The notes beneath the pieces are model-generated. The model saw nothing but the letters and a program-made list of their open reading frames with translations. It was not told the DNA's origin and did no database searches. Positions 32,805-43,514 of a stretch of DNA of 64,000 nucleotides are shown in pieces (the first letter of the stretch is position 1; each line of letters begins with the position of its first letter). The position numbers were made by a program, and so were the translations under genes. The stretch lies in contig WNYE01000140.1 of the NCBI GenBank assembly GCA_021396245.1, positions 1 to 64,000 on the forward strand, in the 5' to 3' direction. Source of the DNA: Sporothrix humicola. Lineage: Eukaryota > Ascomycota > Sordariomycetes > Ophiostomatales > Ophiostomataceae.

Positions 32805-34820
32805 ATGTCTACCGAGATTTTTCGGGACACCGCCGTGGGCGTGGCCCTGCGGTACATTACCGGCAACCGTGTGCTCAAGTATCCTGAAGAGCAGCCCGAT
32901 TTCAAGATCCCCGAGCTCTGGCAGCAGATGCTCGACGGCGAGGTCGATGTCGCCGACGAGAACGACACTAACGAGAAGGATTTGCATGACAAGGAGAACG
33001 GCGACACAACGGCCGCCGGCTCGTCTTCCGACGACGAGAAGAGGGCGAGCGCTGCTGGCCTCGACAACGAGGAGGAGAACGGCGGCGCTTCGGGTGACAA
33101 CGGCCCCTATGCGGCGCTGCGCCGTGCCTCGACAGCTCGTTCTCACGGAGCCGGCACTCTGACACACCACCGCTCGCGTGAAGAGACGCTTCCTTACACG
33201 CAAGACCGTCTGGATATCGAGAACGTGGCCTCAATCGAGCGCACACAGTCGCTGGCGGTTGTGCCTCGCCTCGTCAAGACCAAGACGGGCACTCGCAGCG
33301 ACGCTGCCGGCCGCGCCGGACAGAATGCCTACGAAACGGCCATTGTGGTCGACTGGTACTCGACGGATGACGCCGCCAACCCGCAAAACTGGCGGTTGAC
33401 GCGCCGGATCGGTGTCGGCGCCATTATCTGGCTGTACACGTTTGCCGTCTACATGTCGTCGGCCATCTACGTCAACTCGGAGGAGGGCGTGATGAAGACG
33501 TTTGGCGTGGACGAGACGAACGCCGCCCTGGGCCTGAGTATTTTCGTGCTGGGCTACGGTGTCGGCCCGCTCATCTTCAGCCCGCTGTCTGAAATCCCGT
33601 CGATCGGCCGCAACCCCGTCTACGCTGTCACCATGATATTCTTTGTCATTTTCTCGCTGCCCGCGTCTCTCGCCTACGGCAACCTGCCTGGCGGCTACAG
33701 CAGCGGCAACTTTGGTGGTTTCATCGTGCTGCGGTTCCTGCAGGGCTTCTTTGGCTCGCCCTGTCTCGCGTCTGGCGCTGCCTCGCTCGGCGACATGTTC
33801 TCGCTGCTGCACCTTCCATACGCCCTCGCCGGCTGGGTTTCGGCCGGTTTCTCGGCTCCTGCGCTGGGTCCGCTCCTGTCTGGCTACTCGGTTCCTGCCA
33901 AGGGCTGGCGCTGGTCGATGCTCGAGATCCTGTGGGCTGCCGTGCCCTGCACCATCGTCATGCTGCTGTTCCTGCCCGAGACGTCGGCGCCCAACATCCT
34001 GCTGCGCCGTGCTCGCCGTATTCGCAAGGTGACTGGCTCTGACCGTTTCCGTGCTCCCTCGGAGGTTGCCGACTACAACGAGCGCGGTGAGGAGGTTGAC
34101 GGCCCCAAGGTCAGCGCGCGCGCTAAGGCCTTTGCTGTGCTTGTCGACGCCCTTATCAAGCCTATTGAAATCACCATCAAGGACCCGGCTGTGCTGTTCG
34201 TCCAGGTCTACTCGGCCATTGTCTACGGCATCTACTACTCCTTCTTCGAGGCCTTCCCGCTTGTCTACCCTCTCAAGTACGGAATGAGCGCCGGTCAGAC
34301 CGGTCTCGTTTTCACGTGCATCCTCGTCGCCTGTATTCTCGGCGTCGCCATGTACTGCCTGTACGTCTACTTTATCCTCAACCGCAAGATCGCCAAGACC
34401 GGCCAGTTCCCGCCCAACGAGGACCGCCTGATCCCTGCCCTGCTTGCCGCCTTTGGCCCGACGTTTGGTCTCTTCATCTTTGGCTGGACCGCCGAGAACG
34501 CGCCCCACGTCCCCTGGATCGCTCCCACGATCGGCATTACTCTGTACGGCGCTACAGTATTTGTCGTTCTCCAGTGCATCTTTGTTTACATCCCGCTGTC
34601 GTACCCCATGTACGCCGCCAGTCTGTTTGCCGCCAACGATTTCTTCCGGTCGGCATTCGCCACGGGCTCCATTCTCTTTGGCCGTCCGCTGTTTATCAAC
34701 CTCGGCATCGGCCGCGGCACTTCGCTGCTCGGTGGCCTCTCGACCATTGGCATCATCGGTATCTGGCTGCTCTACTTCTACGGCGCCCGTCTCCGTGCCA
34801 TGTCCAAGTTTGCCATCTAA
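32805..34820 (+). CDS. MFS drug:H+ antiporter, FLR1/benomyl-caffeine resistance type (DHA1)
   Basis: Likely a plasma-membrane exporter of drugs or toxic small molecules. The start is ATG 32805 (ACAAAATG, A at -3), giving 671 residues; the open frame runs further upstream only through a TTG. The N-terminus (FRDTAVGVALRYITGNRVLKYPEEQPDF) is the characteristic FLR1-family leader. It is followed by an acidic Ser/Ala-rich section, then NPQNWRLTRR at residue 192 and twelve predicted membrane helices. LGYGVGPLIFSPLSEIPSIG near residues 250-269 fits the DHA1 motif region between TM2 and TM3, and the long central loop sits at about 395-440. It has no introns. No metabolite cluster lies beside it, so the substrate is unknown. 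A long antisense frame (34862-33231) is a shadow of codon bias. Confidence 0.9.
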   Translation: MSTEIFRDTAVGVALRYITGNRVLKYPEEQPDFKIPELWQQMLDGEVDVADENDTNEKDLHDKENGDTTAAGSSSDDEKRASAAGLDNEEENGGASGDNGPYAALRRASTARSHGAGTLTHHRSREETLPYTQDRLDIENVASIERTQSLAVVPRLVKTKTGTRSDAAGRAGQNAYETAIVVDWYSTDDAANPQNWRLTRRIGVGAIIWLYTFAVYMSSAIYVNSEEGVMKTFGVDETNAALGLSIFVLGYGVGPLIFSPLSEIPSIGRNPVYAVTMIFFVIFSLPASLAYGNLPGGYSSGNFGGFIVLRFLQGFFGSPCLASGAASLGDMFSLLHLPYALAGWVSAGFSAPALGPLLSGYSVPAKGWRWSMLEILWAAVPCTIVMLLFLPETSAPNILLRRARRIRKVTGSDRFRAPSEVADYNERGEEVDGPKVSARAKAFAVLVDALIKPIEITIKDPAVLFVQVYSAIVYGIYYSFFEAFPLVYPLKYGMSAGQTGLVFTCILVACILGVAMYCLYVYFILNRKIAKTGQFPPNEDRLIPALLAAFGPTFGLFIFGWTAENAPHVPWIAPTIGITLYGATVFVVLQCIFVYIPLSYPMYAASLFAANDFFRSAFATGSILFGRPLFINLGIGRGTSLLGGLSTIGIIGIWLLYFYGARLRAMSKFAI

Positions 34821-36144
34821 AACAGACGGCAGTTGGTGGCACATGTTTTTGTGAATGATCACAACAACGACAACAACAAAAATAGAATGGTTAGAAGGAT
34901 GGTTGGCAGATGAGTATCACTTTTTGCTGCCGGGAAGAGGATGGGTGTTTTGGCGCCCAGTGGTTTTGATTTTTTTCTGGCTCTTTCTTCCTTCCTCTTT
35001 TTCAAGTTTGATTTCCTCACGGCACGTTTTGTTTGATTTCTTCGCATTTACACTGGCTTATAGATCTGCTCTGCAGCGCAACTAATACCACTCTCTTGCT
35101 ATGGCGTTTTGGGGGATTCGGGAGTAGGAGGTATTCCTACATAAGATAGAAAACTACTAGAAAACCAGAAAAAAATACAATAATTAAAATGGATCAACTT
35201 ATCTTTGCAGTGACCAGAAAATGTTGAATGGAATCACAGCTTTCACATGCAGATATAATCCATAGCTAGACTCACGTGACACAATCGGTGAGAGGCTCGA
35301 GAGGCTATTCCAAGACATCCTGTGTGGGCTGTCCAAAGTATTTTTTTGAAATAAATATATCTCAGTATCTCAGTGTTTATTTTTCGTTATTTCAAGTGTC
35401 AATGCCACAACTCTTTTCGACGAAAGAATGCCGCTTTTTCTGAGTCTTTTCTTCTTCAACTATCCTCCAAGCAATTACTCATATTTGCTGACTGTCCGTT
35501 GCCTCCACTCTCTCACAGCTACTGCTAGCTCCTTCTTCCACTACTGGCCCACCAAGATAGGTGCTGCGCCTGCCGCCAAGTCCCTGAACGGCAGGGATGA
35601 AATCAAGCAATAAACTAGCTTCCAAACGCACTAGCTTTGCACCTTCCTCACCAATATCGCCCATTTTCGACCACTCACAGCGACCTGTTTGCTCTTTCCC
35701 CCGAAGGCTCCGTCCACATGGTCGCGCTTTCCCAGCTGCCACATTCCCTCTGCCTTTGTTGAGCCGCTCTTGCCCAGAGTTCTAGACAGAGCCCCATTGA
35801 CATCACGGCCCCAATATTGTCCCTCTCTTGCTCTTTCTTCCTCTCCTTCTCCCCCCCCTTCTTTGCCTCATATCGAGTTTGTTATTCTCGACGTACACAA
35901 ACACAGACACTACGCACTTGAATTGCACGACGCAACGCAACCCCCGGCCCATACCTCTGTCTACCCTCGGTCCTTTGCATGTGCAATGGTGCGTCCCGAC
36001 CTCCGGAGTCGCGTGACAAGACCATCTGCGCCGCGGACCGTTCCGCCGCAGTAAGCAGCATTTCTCGTCCAAACCCGCCTCGATTCCCTCTCTATTCATC
36101 TTCTCTTTCGTTTCGTCCCTCCTTCGTCTCTCGACACCGCCGCC
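34821..36144. promoter_or_regulatory. intergenic, lipase upstream region
   Basis: Contains the MFS 3' flank, a small hairpin (GTAGGA/TCCTAC) near 35128-35144, an AT-rich patch near 35160-35400, and the pyrimidine-rich leader of the lipase (35430-36144). No gene seen. Confidence 0.45.
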
Positions 36145-39100
36145 ATGCTGCTCCTCCACCAGATCGGCAGCGTCAAAATCGGCGAGATCGTCCGCTACTC
36201 CATCACCTACACCCCCGCCTACGACCGCATCTTGCCCGCCCCCGAATACCTCTACCTCAAAGTCCGCAACACCTCCAGCAGCGCCCTCCGTGCCGCCTTC
36301 ATCCACGGCCCCTACAATCTCTACGTCGACGCCTACCCGGCCCACTTTGATCCAAACAAAAAGTTCGCCCATCCCCGCAAGTATGGCGTCCCCGAGTTCG
36401 AGCCCATGCTCAAGGCCGGCGGCACTTGGACTTGCCGTCTTCTTGTACCCGAACACATCCGCCACGAGGCCGGTACCGGCAATAGTAGTAGTAGTGGGGG
36501 AAACGGGGACGGCGGGCCGCCGAGTGTCAGCTGGATCATCAACGTCAGCAGCCAGGTGATTTTCTCGACCTCGGCTGCCGTCCACTACGAAGTCCTGCTA
36601 GCCCGCGACCCAAAAGCTTTGGAGAGCGGTGGCGGAATCACGGCTGGGATGCCTGTCCTGCTCGGCGGTGACAGCGGCAGCGGAAAGGGCAATGGGAGCG
36701 GCCAAGGCCAGGTTCTCCAGCCCGGCAAAGTCAGCGACTACCAGCGGGGTCGTGACGGACGGCATCCAGACCAGCCTCGAGGAGTCTTCTCGCGCGCTAT
36801 TTGCATGCGTCTCGAGGACACAATGACTCTGTGGAACAAACCTGAGCTGCCAGGCTGGAACAAGCCGCCGTCTTCCATGCGCATCCACAGTGATGAAAGT
36901 GGTGTAACCGTCGAGGCGGTGTCGGGTGGGGCTGTCACCAAGAACCAGCAACGCGAGCAAAAACAGCAGCAAGACAACAAAGAAGAGCAGCAACACGAGC
37001 GCCAAAAGACACTAGAGCAGAGCAACGAGTCCAAGAGCCAGGCAAAACAGCAGGCCCGCGAGACCATTCCTGCACCAAAACCAGGCCAGAAGAAGAAGAA
37101 GGTCCATCTGGTCATCCTGACACACGGTCTGCACAGCAATTTGGGTGGCGACATGCTCTACATCAAGGAGAGCATTGACGTGGCCGTGCAGCAGGCCAAA
37201 ATCGACCGGAAAGCCCGCAAAGAAAAGGAACGGGTTGTGAGAGCGGAGGCGCGGCGGAAATCGGGCGCCACAGACGAAGAAGAGGAGGAGGACGAGGAGG
37301 ACGAGGAAGACGTCATCGTACGGGGCTATCCAGGCAACGCGACGCGCACAGAGCGGGGAATTAAGTATCTCGGCAAGCGCCTTGCACGCTACATCCTATC
37401 CATGACCTACCCAGACCAGCCATACCTCCCGTCCTCTAAAAGAGTGTCCGAGAAGACGGCTGTGGTCTTGCAAGGCGGAAACCCCAACGATGTGACCAGC
37501 GACCACCACAACCATGCATCGCATAAGCGGAGCTCGATCCATAATGTGCCTACTGAGAGCTTGCGGGAGTACCAGTTCACCAAGATCAGCTTCATTGCCC
37601 ACTCTCTTGGCGGCCTCGTCCAGACTTATGCGGTCGCCTACATTCAAAAGCACTCGCCGCAGTTCTTCGATCTTATTGAGCCCATCAACTTTATCGGCAT
37701 GGCCTCGCCCTTCTTGGGTCTCAATCATGAAAATCCCATGTATGTCAAGTTTGCCCTCGACTTTGGTCTCGTCGGCCGCACCGGCCAAGATCTCGGCTTG
37801 ACCTGGCGCGCACCTACCATCGCCCGCAGCGGCTGGAGCTCGCTCGTTGGCAACCTCAGTGACAAGGCCACTTCACACAAAAAGGTGCTCGGCGAGCCAC
37901 AGCCCGAGTCTAAGCCGCTTTTGCGCATTCTCCCGACAGGCCCTGCCCACACGGCGCTTAGGAAGTTCCGCAACCGCACCGTCTACTCCAACGTTGTCAA
38001 CGACGGCATTGTACCACTGCGCACCAGCTGTCTGCTGTTCCTCGACTGGCAAGGTCTGGACCGCGTCGAAAAGGCTCGGCGCGAAACCGGTCTGGTTGAG
38101 ACGGTTGTCAGTGTTGGCTGGGCAGAGCTTGTCGGCAACAATGCGACGACGCCACGTGCCGAGAAGTGGGACCCGTCCAGTCTTACGGACGAGGACGATG
38201 AAGACGAAGTCCAAGGCAAGGCGGATGAAAAGAAGACTGAGGCTGGAGGCGACAATAGCAGCGGAACCAACACGCCCAATGTCGAAGGACACAACAAGCA
38301 CGAAGTGCCCCAGCCACCGACCAATGCTACGCAGGAAGACGACCGGCAAAGTCTGCGCGCTGTCGCTGTACCTTCATCGTTCGATCACGATGAGCGGCCC
38401 CAGCTTTCATCCCCACCTCTTCCATCGCCCGATCCGGCCAAGCTGTCAACGGCATCGACTAACAACTCGAATCCGTTCAGCAACTTTTTCAGCAATCTCT
38501 TCAAGACCAACAGCGGAAACGAAGACCCGACACACACACCTGGCGGGACTACACCTCGGCCAGACCCTGTCGCATCGGGCGGCTCCTCGTCCAACCCCAA
38601 GTCGCCGCCCCTCGGCCAAAATCCCCACCCCAAAAAATCGCCCTCACACGCTTCTTCTATGAGTAGCAAAAAGAACAAGATCTATCAGAGGAGCCAGACC
38701 CTGCGGTCCAGCGACTGGGACGCTGCAACACCCTCGTCGGCCACTTCGACCAAGTCCCGCGTGACGACCGGCCAGGAACTGGATATCGAGTCCGGAAACG
38801 GCGGCTCGTCGAGTGGCATGTCGGCACCGCCCAAGACATCCTTCTTCGAGTCGGCAACGGACATTATCAACCCCAAGATCCCATCGGTCGAATTCCTCAT
38901 CGACCCGTCCAAGCGGCCTCGTGCTATCTTCCACGACCGCGTCTACCACCCGTCCGATATTCCGGCGCCACCCCTCAAGCGCCGCGCAACGGGAAACCTG
39001 GCTCTGCGCCGGCTATCGTTCCAGCAGCGGTCTAAGACATCGCTGAGTAGTGCCAGCGCAGGCAACAGTGCGAATAACAGTGCCGGCACCAGCAAGTCGC

Positions 39101-40047
39101 GGTCGTCCTCGCCCTACCAGGAACGTATCACTCCCTCTGCGTCTGCACCTGTGGGCTCCAGTGGAAGCAGTGGTGTCCCACATATGGACTCTGGTCTATC
39201 GGCCCAGGACTATGACGACATGGCCAACACGAACCCGGATCGTGACCTAGATGAGGTTATTGACACGTCGAGCATCAAGGTCGAAGAAAAGATTGCGCGC
39301 GCATACCATCGTGGTCTCTCATGGCGCAAGGTTCTTGTCAAGCTCGAGCCTGATGCCCACAACAACATGGTTGTCCGTCGCTTGTTTGCCAACGCCTTTG
39401 GCTGGCCCGTCGTCAAGCACATGGTGGACGCCCACTTCAGCGACTCGGCCGCCGCGCGCATGCGTGACGAGGATGAGGACAATACCGAGCGGGCGCGACC
39501 CCTGCACGAGGCGCCCGACGAGCATGGTATGGAGACGGAAGCCCAGAAACATGGCCATGAGGACACGCAGATGGACGGCGCCAACGGCAAAGATGACGAC
39601 ATTGAGAACGACGAGACTGGCGAGGCTAAAGACCAGGCTATGGACCTGCCCGACGGGCCTGTGGGCGGCCACTCGGGGCTGTTGTCTTCGCGAGCCAAGG
39701 CCAAGTCATCGGCATCACTCAGTGTCGATAACAGCCAGCACGATAATGTGGCCTGGAGCGACCGCGACTTCAACGACGACTCGGGCGACGACAGTGATTC
39801 GCCGGACGGAAGCACGGGCGCAGCTGATGACGATCACCTTGCCTACGGTGGGCCGAGACAGGCGCCCAAGTCGCCCCTGGCATCGTCTACGACGGGCGTA
39901 TCCGTGACGGCGACGGGAGGTACGACGACGGGACCACAATCACCCCTGGCTAGTCCTCTGGCGAACCCTCCTACTGCCGATGATGTTTTGGGCGAAGTGA
40001 CCCTTGCCGAACCGAAGGCCAGTGGCAACAAGAACGAGCTCGACTGA
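36145..40047 (+). CDS. DUF676 putative serine esterase/lipase (ROG1-like)
   Basis: Family members (yeast ROG1, YDR444W, LPL1) are lipases acting on acylglycerols or phospholipids. The single exon encodes 1300 residues from ATG 36145 (context CCGCCATG). The N-terminal about 200 residues (IGSVKIGEIVRYSITYTPAYD) are the domain that precedes the esterase in the fungal ROG1-like group. The alpha/beta-hydrolase core starts at VILTHGLHSN (residues 323-332) and holds the nucleophile elbow AHSLGG (Ser487). A charged insert (an acidic run of about 15 residues near 374-388) sits between these two. NDGIVPLRTS near 620 marks the region that usually carries the catalytic Asp. The following about 650 residues are Ser/Pro/Asp-rich and probably disordered, apart from a conserved patch near 1050-1110. 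It converges with the FlbE-like gene 270 bp away. Substrate and location are not shown. Confidence 0.87.
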   Translation: MLLLHQIGSVKIGEIVRYSITYTPAYDRILPAPEYLYLKVRNTSSSALRAAFIHGPYNLYVDAYPAHFDPNKKFAHPRKYGVPEFEPMLKAGGTWTCRLLVPEHIRHEAGTGNSSSSGGNGDGGPPSVSWIINVSSQVIFSTSAAVHYEVLLARDPKALESGGGITAGMPVLLGGDSGSGKGNGSGQGQVLQPGKVSDYQRGRDGRHPDQPRGVFSRAICMRLEDTMTLWNKPELPGWNKPPSSMRIHSDESGVTVEAVSGGAVTKNQQREQKQQQDNKEEQQHERQKTLEQSNESKSQAKQQARETIPAPKPGQKKKKVHLVILTHGLHSNLGGDMLYIKESIDVAVQQAKIDRKARKEKERVVRAEARRKSGATDEEEEEDEEDEEDVIVRGYPGNATRTERGIKYLGKRLARYILSMTYPDQPYLPSSKRVSEKTAVVLQGGNPNDVTSDHHNHASHKRSSIHNVPTESLREYQFTKISFIAHSLGGLVQTYAVAYIQKHSPQFFDLIEPINFIGMASPFLGLNHENPMYVKFALDFGLVGRTGQDLGLTWRAPTIARSGWSSLVGNLSDKATSHKKVLGEPQPESKPLLRILPTGPAHTALRKFRNRTVYSNVVNDGIVPLRTSCLLFLDWQGLDRVEKARRETGLVETVVSVGWAELVGNNATTPRAEKWDPSSLTDEDDEDEVQGKADEKKTEAGGDNSSGTNTPNVEGHNKHEVPQPPTNATQEDDRQSLRAVAVPSSFDHDERPQLSSPPLPSPDPAKLSTASTNNSNPFSNFFSNLFKTNSGNEDPTHTPGGTTPRPDPVASGGSSSNPKSPPLGQNPHPKKSPSHASSMSSKKNKIYQRSQTLRSSDWDAATPSSATSTKSRVTTGQELDIESGNGGSSSGMSAPPKTSFFESATDIINPKIPSVEFLIDPSKRPRAIFHDRVYHPSDIPAPPLKRRATGNLALRRLSFQQRSKTSLSSASAGNSANNSAGTSKSRSSSPYQERITPSASAPVGSSGSSGVPHMDSGLSAQDYDDMANTNPDRDLDEVIDTSSIKVEEKIARAYHRGLSWRKVLVKLEPDAHNNMVVRRLFANAFGWPVVKHMVDAHFSDSAAARMRDEDEDNTERARPLHEAPDEHGMETEAQKHGHEDTQMDGANGKDDDIENDETGEAKDQAMDLPDGPVGGHSGLLSSRAKAKSSASLSVDNSQHDNVAWSDRDFNDDSGDDSDSPDGSTGAADDDHLAYGGPRQAPKSPLASSTTGVSVTATGGTTTGPQSPLASPLANPPTADDVLGEVTLAEPKASGNKNELD

Positions 40048-40317
40048 AAAAGAAAAGTGGACGATGATACCATAGATGGAGCATGGCGGCAATCTTTTTG
40101 GATACATAATTTTTGGTTTTTTATTGTTTGTCTTTTCCCGTCGCATGCATTGTATACACGCAGCATTATTCACAGCACAATTGCATAGAATAGAACATTT
40201 TTGGATTTTTAATTTTCCTCTTCTCATCATATCGTCAATCGTTGCCTTTATCGTTTGTCTATGCTATAAACACAGGTGTTGCTAATATACAAGGATATCG
40301 CCTATGACAGAATGAGC

Positions 40318-42108
40318 TCACGGCTTGGCTGCGTCATTGACAGGCGTCTTGGATGACCGACCAAACAACCGCCGGAACCCGCTCGCACCGCCCGATGACC
40401 GGCCATTTGGCGTCTTGGGCCGCAGGCCAGACACATCGCCCGACTTTTTGGGACGCAGCGTTGGTGGAGACATGGGGGGCATAGGAGGTGGCGAGCTTGG
40501 AGGTTGTTGCAAAGGTTGATGAGGAGGCGGCTGTTCTTGAAATGGCTGCTGTTGTTGATGGAGAGGTTGCTGAAGGGGTTGCTGCTGCATTGATATTGGC
40601 GGTGGCTGTCTTCGTGACGAGGGCATCATCGGTGGCGGCTGTGGAAAGGCGAACTCGTCGCCAATATTGTTGCTGTTCAGACTGCTAGTGACAGTCGACG
40701 ACCGGTCTCTTCGCACGCCTGGCTGCTGGTTCTGGTTCGGATTCTGATTTTGGCTGTGGTGGTTTTGGGGAGACGATGTGGACGATTTTGGCGGGAGAGA
40801 AAACACCATGGGCGCTGCAGCTGCAGCCGTTGCATTTGACGCTGCCGACGAGGAGGGCGTGATTGTTGGCTTTCCTGGCCCTGGACGATAGCTTCGGCCG
40901 CCGGATGTGGGCGATGTTGGGGACGGGATGCCCCATTTCTCCAAGATATTGGGGTCGCCTGTGAGCTCGAACCGCAGCCGTTGTCGTTGCCGCTCCTTTT
41001 CCCGCTCGCGTTCGCGTTCTAGATCCCGGTTGCTGACGGGCGGTGACGAGGCCGTGGCTATGCTGTCGCCGAAGCCGTGTTCCATAAAGTCGTCGAGCGT
41101 GTTCGAGCCGGGCTGTCGTCGTCGGTCGGGCAGGATCTCGTCTTCTAGTCTTGTCCCGGCCTCTTCCCGGTTATACTGATCGGCCGCCTGTCCCTCGTCC
41201 TCATACTCGTCGTCTGTCTCGTCCTCTTCGATCTCGCCCGGATACGTCCGATCTTCGTCGTCGTTGACCACCACATACCACCGGATTTCCTCGCCGCGCT
41301 GCAGCTGGTCCCGCAGCTGTTCGAGCCAGCCCGATCCCTTCTTCCGTTTCGAGAGCGTCGCGCCGCCGCTGCTTCCCTCGCCTGCACCCAATGCCGCTCC
41401 CAGCGAAGCACCTTCTTCTGACGGACCCGCCATGGACGGGAACCCGTCCTTGGTCTTGTGCTCGCGCCGCCACCGTTGCTGCTGCAGACGCTCGTAGCGC
41501 GCCATCTCGTCCACAATCGACGCCGACAAGTCAATGCGCGCCACATAGTCGGCCACGTATGCGTGTGGTCGTGACATCTCGTCGAGCCGCTGTGTGTCGT
41601 ACTCCTCGATTAGCTTGACGGGTGAGCGGTCCTGCCGCGCGAGTACCTCATCGCGGCCGTCGTTCCGCCGTGTGATGCCCGGTGCTGGTTTGGGGACGGG
41701 AGGTACACTCCCAGAGGCGTCGTCCTTGTCTTTGCTCTTCTCTTTTTCTTTCTCTTTTTCCTTTTCCTTTTCTTTTTTGTCTTTTCGTGACTTGCTTTTT
41801 GCTCGCGCCGCCTGGGATATTGACTGTCGCCGGCCTCGCGGCTGTGATTCTGCTGCCGCCGTGGCCTCTGCTGCTTTCTGTGCTGCTGCCGCCGCCGCTA
41901 AAACTGCTGCTGCCTCGGCCTCGGCGTCTGTCTCGAGGTCGTGTTGCGGCAGAAAGTCAAAAAGGCGGTTGAAGGCATCGAGGAGACTGCGCGTGGTGGC
42001 CGGGCGGATGACCCAGTCGGGCGAGGCGTCGTCGAGATCCTGGACAATAACAAAGACACGGATGCTAGGCCGATGCCAGCGGAATCCGTGGCAGAGGTAG
42101 GCTGGCAT
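40318..42108 (-). CDS. FlbE-like developmental (conidiation) regulator
   Basis: In Aspergillus, FlbE acts with FlbB at the hyphal tip to activate the brlA conidiation pathway. The single exon encodes 596 residues from ATG 42108. The N-terminus MPAYLCHGFRWHRPSIRV and the following VIVQDLDDASPDWV match the family start. Further matches are LIEEYDTQRLDEMSRPHAYVADYV (about residues 167-190) and WLEQLRDQLQRGEEIRWYVVVNDDED (about 273-298). A Lys/Glu/Ser insert encoded by a CTTTTT-rich repeat (about 41740-41800) splits the domain. The C-terminal half is Pro/Gln-rich and probably disordered, as in homologues. The identification rests on remembered motifs, so orthology is likely but untested. Its promoter region is 42109-43514. 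Confidence 0.75.
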   Translation of the reverse strand: MPAYLCHGFRWHRPSIRVFVIVQDLDDASPDWVIRPATTRSLLDAFNRLFDFLPQHDLETDAEAEAAAVLAAAAAAQKAAEATAAAESQPRGRRQSISQAARAKSKSRKDKKEKEKEKEKEKEKSKDKDDASGSVPPVPKPAPGITRRNDGRDEVLARQDRSPVKLIEEYDTQRLDEMSRPHAYVADYVARIDLSASIVDEMARYERLQQQRWRREHKTKDGFPSMAGPSEEGASLGAALGAGEGSSGGATLSKRKKGSGWLEQLRDQLQRGEEIRWYVVVNDDEDRTYPGEIEEDETDDEYEDEGQAADQYNREEAGTRLEDEILPDRRRQPGSNTLDDFMEHGFGDSIATASSPPVSNRDLEREREREKERQRQRLRFELTGDPNILEKWGIPSPTSPTSGGRSYRPGPGKPTITPSSSAASNATAAAAAPMVFSLPPKSSTSSPQNHHSQNQNPNQNQQPGVRRDRSSTVTSSLNSNNIGDEFAFPQPPPMMPSSRRQPPPISMQQQPLQQPLHQQQQPFQEQPPPHQPLQQPPSSPPPMPPMSPPTLRPKKSGDVSGLRPKTPNGRSSGGASGFRRLFGRSSKTPVNDAAKP

Positions 42109-43514
42109 CTCGCGGAGCTTTCTCGTGAAGAGTGGCGGACCTGTGGAGGTGATACAGAGCGCCTTTTCGGGTTGAAGTTGGGTTGTGGGTTTGCGTGACG
42201 TTGAGAATTGACAGAATGGTCAGAGATGTCCAGTTTCGAAACGAGAACGGACTCAGGAACGGATGCAACAGAACGGACACGTCAATTGGCCCAATTGGCC
42301 TGATTTGGGACGCGGGCGAAGAAGACTCAGGAAGAATGGGAAAACCTGGGGAATACGGGTCTGGCCGGCGGCTGAAATGCGAGGCAGAAAGGAGAGAGAG
42401 GTAGTAGAAAGGCAGAGTCGACAAAAGAAGCTAAAGAACCAAAAAAAGACAAAAGAACGGAGGGTGGGGATGCGAGACAACGGTCGAGAGGGACACGCAA
42501 AACGACAGCTCCAAAAAGGCAAAAAGAGAGGCAGCGAGACAGGTCCAAGTTGGCGCCAACGGGCGATCATTATTAGCGATGTGCACGGTTTAGTGTGTGG
42601 GAGGCAGGAGCTAAGCTGAGCAGTTGCGACAATTCCCCATACAGCAAGAGTAGGAGCGAGGTCGGTAAAAGGCAAAAGACAGCAGGGAAGGAACGAATGA
42701 GACAACATGCAAGGGTTAGGGGAGGCCCGAATTGGTAGAAAAATAAGAGGAACGAAGGACCCTGTAAAATCTTTGATTTTTTTTGGAGACCCTATCTTTT
42801 TCTCCGATGTCAAAAGCACATACGACACTGGCATCTGGTATCTGGCATCATCTGGCGCCTCACCGTCGGCCGTCCGTCTGATCCAATGCTATGTGTTTCA
42901 GGCCTCGGTCTCTTTACCGCTGTTCTACACAGTATGCTTTGGCAGGTGCGAGCGAGCCAGTGATCCGCGTGCTCGTTAACTGCTCTCGGGCTGGCGCTTT
43001 CCCTATCTGACATGACCGTAAGCTTCTGGCCAGACCAGACCAGTTGCACCTTCCCCGCGGCACTTACGGGTCCGCTGAGCCCGAGCGGGGTGGAGCCCTA
43101 AAAGGCTATCATCTTCTGGGAAGGCACTGACGGCTGACAGTGACAACTGCCGTGTGCATGTTGACATCGCGCCTTCCGCCGATGCTTGCGACGTGCGACG
43201 TACAATTTGTGCAGGCGCGATGGAGTTCTCAGCCCTGGTGGATCACCAATCTAGCAATTATGGAGAAAAGGCGTTTTGAAAGGGGAGATGCAATGTCGCA
43301 TTCCGACATGGCCCATGCTTTGTGACTACATTGAAAGGGCTGTAATGATTGTGTAGAATGGTGCACTTTGTGAGGCATGACCATAAGGATAGACAATGTG
43401 TCGAGGATCCAAAAAAGAAATGCAATTTTCTGATGCCGTCGCTCTATGCAAGAAGATAAACAGTGAAAATGGTACAAAACAACGATATACACAAAAGTAC
43501 GTGCAAAATCAGCT
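42109..43514. promoter_or_regulatory. intergenic: FlbE-like promoter and DBP10 3' flank
   Basis: The minus-strand leader of the FlbE-like gene is pyrimidine-rich from 42110 to about 42560. The rest shows no gene. Confidence 0.45.

Noticed and set aside
33231..34862. 543-codon frame antisense to the MFS gene
   Set aside because: A shadow of GC-biased third positions; very high Arg/Gln/Gly content, no domain, and the sense strand is a clear transporter.
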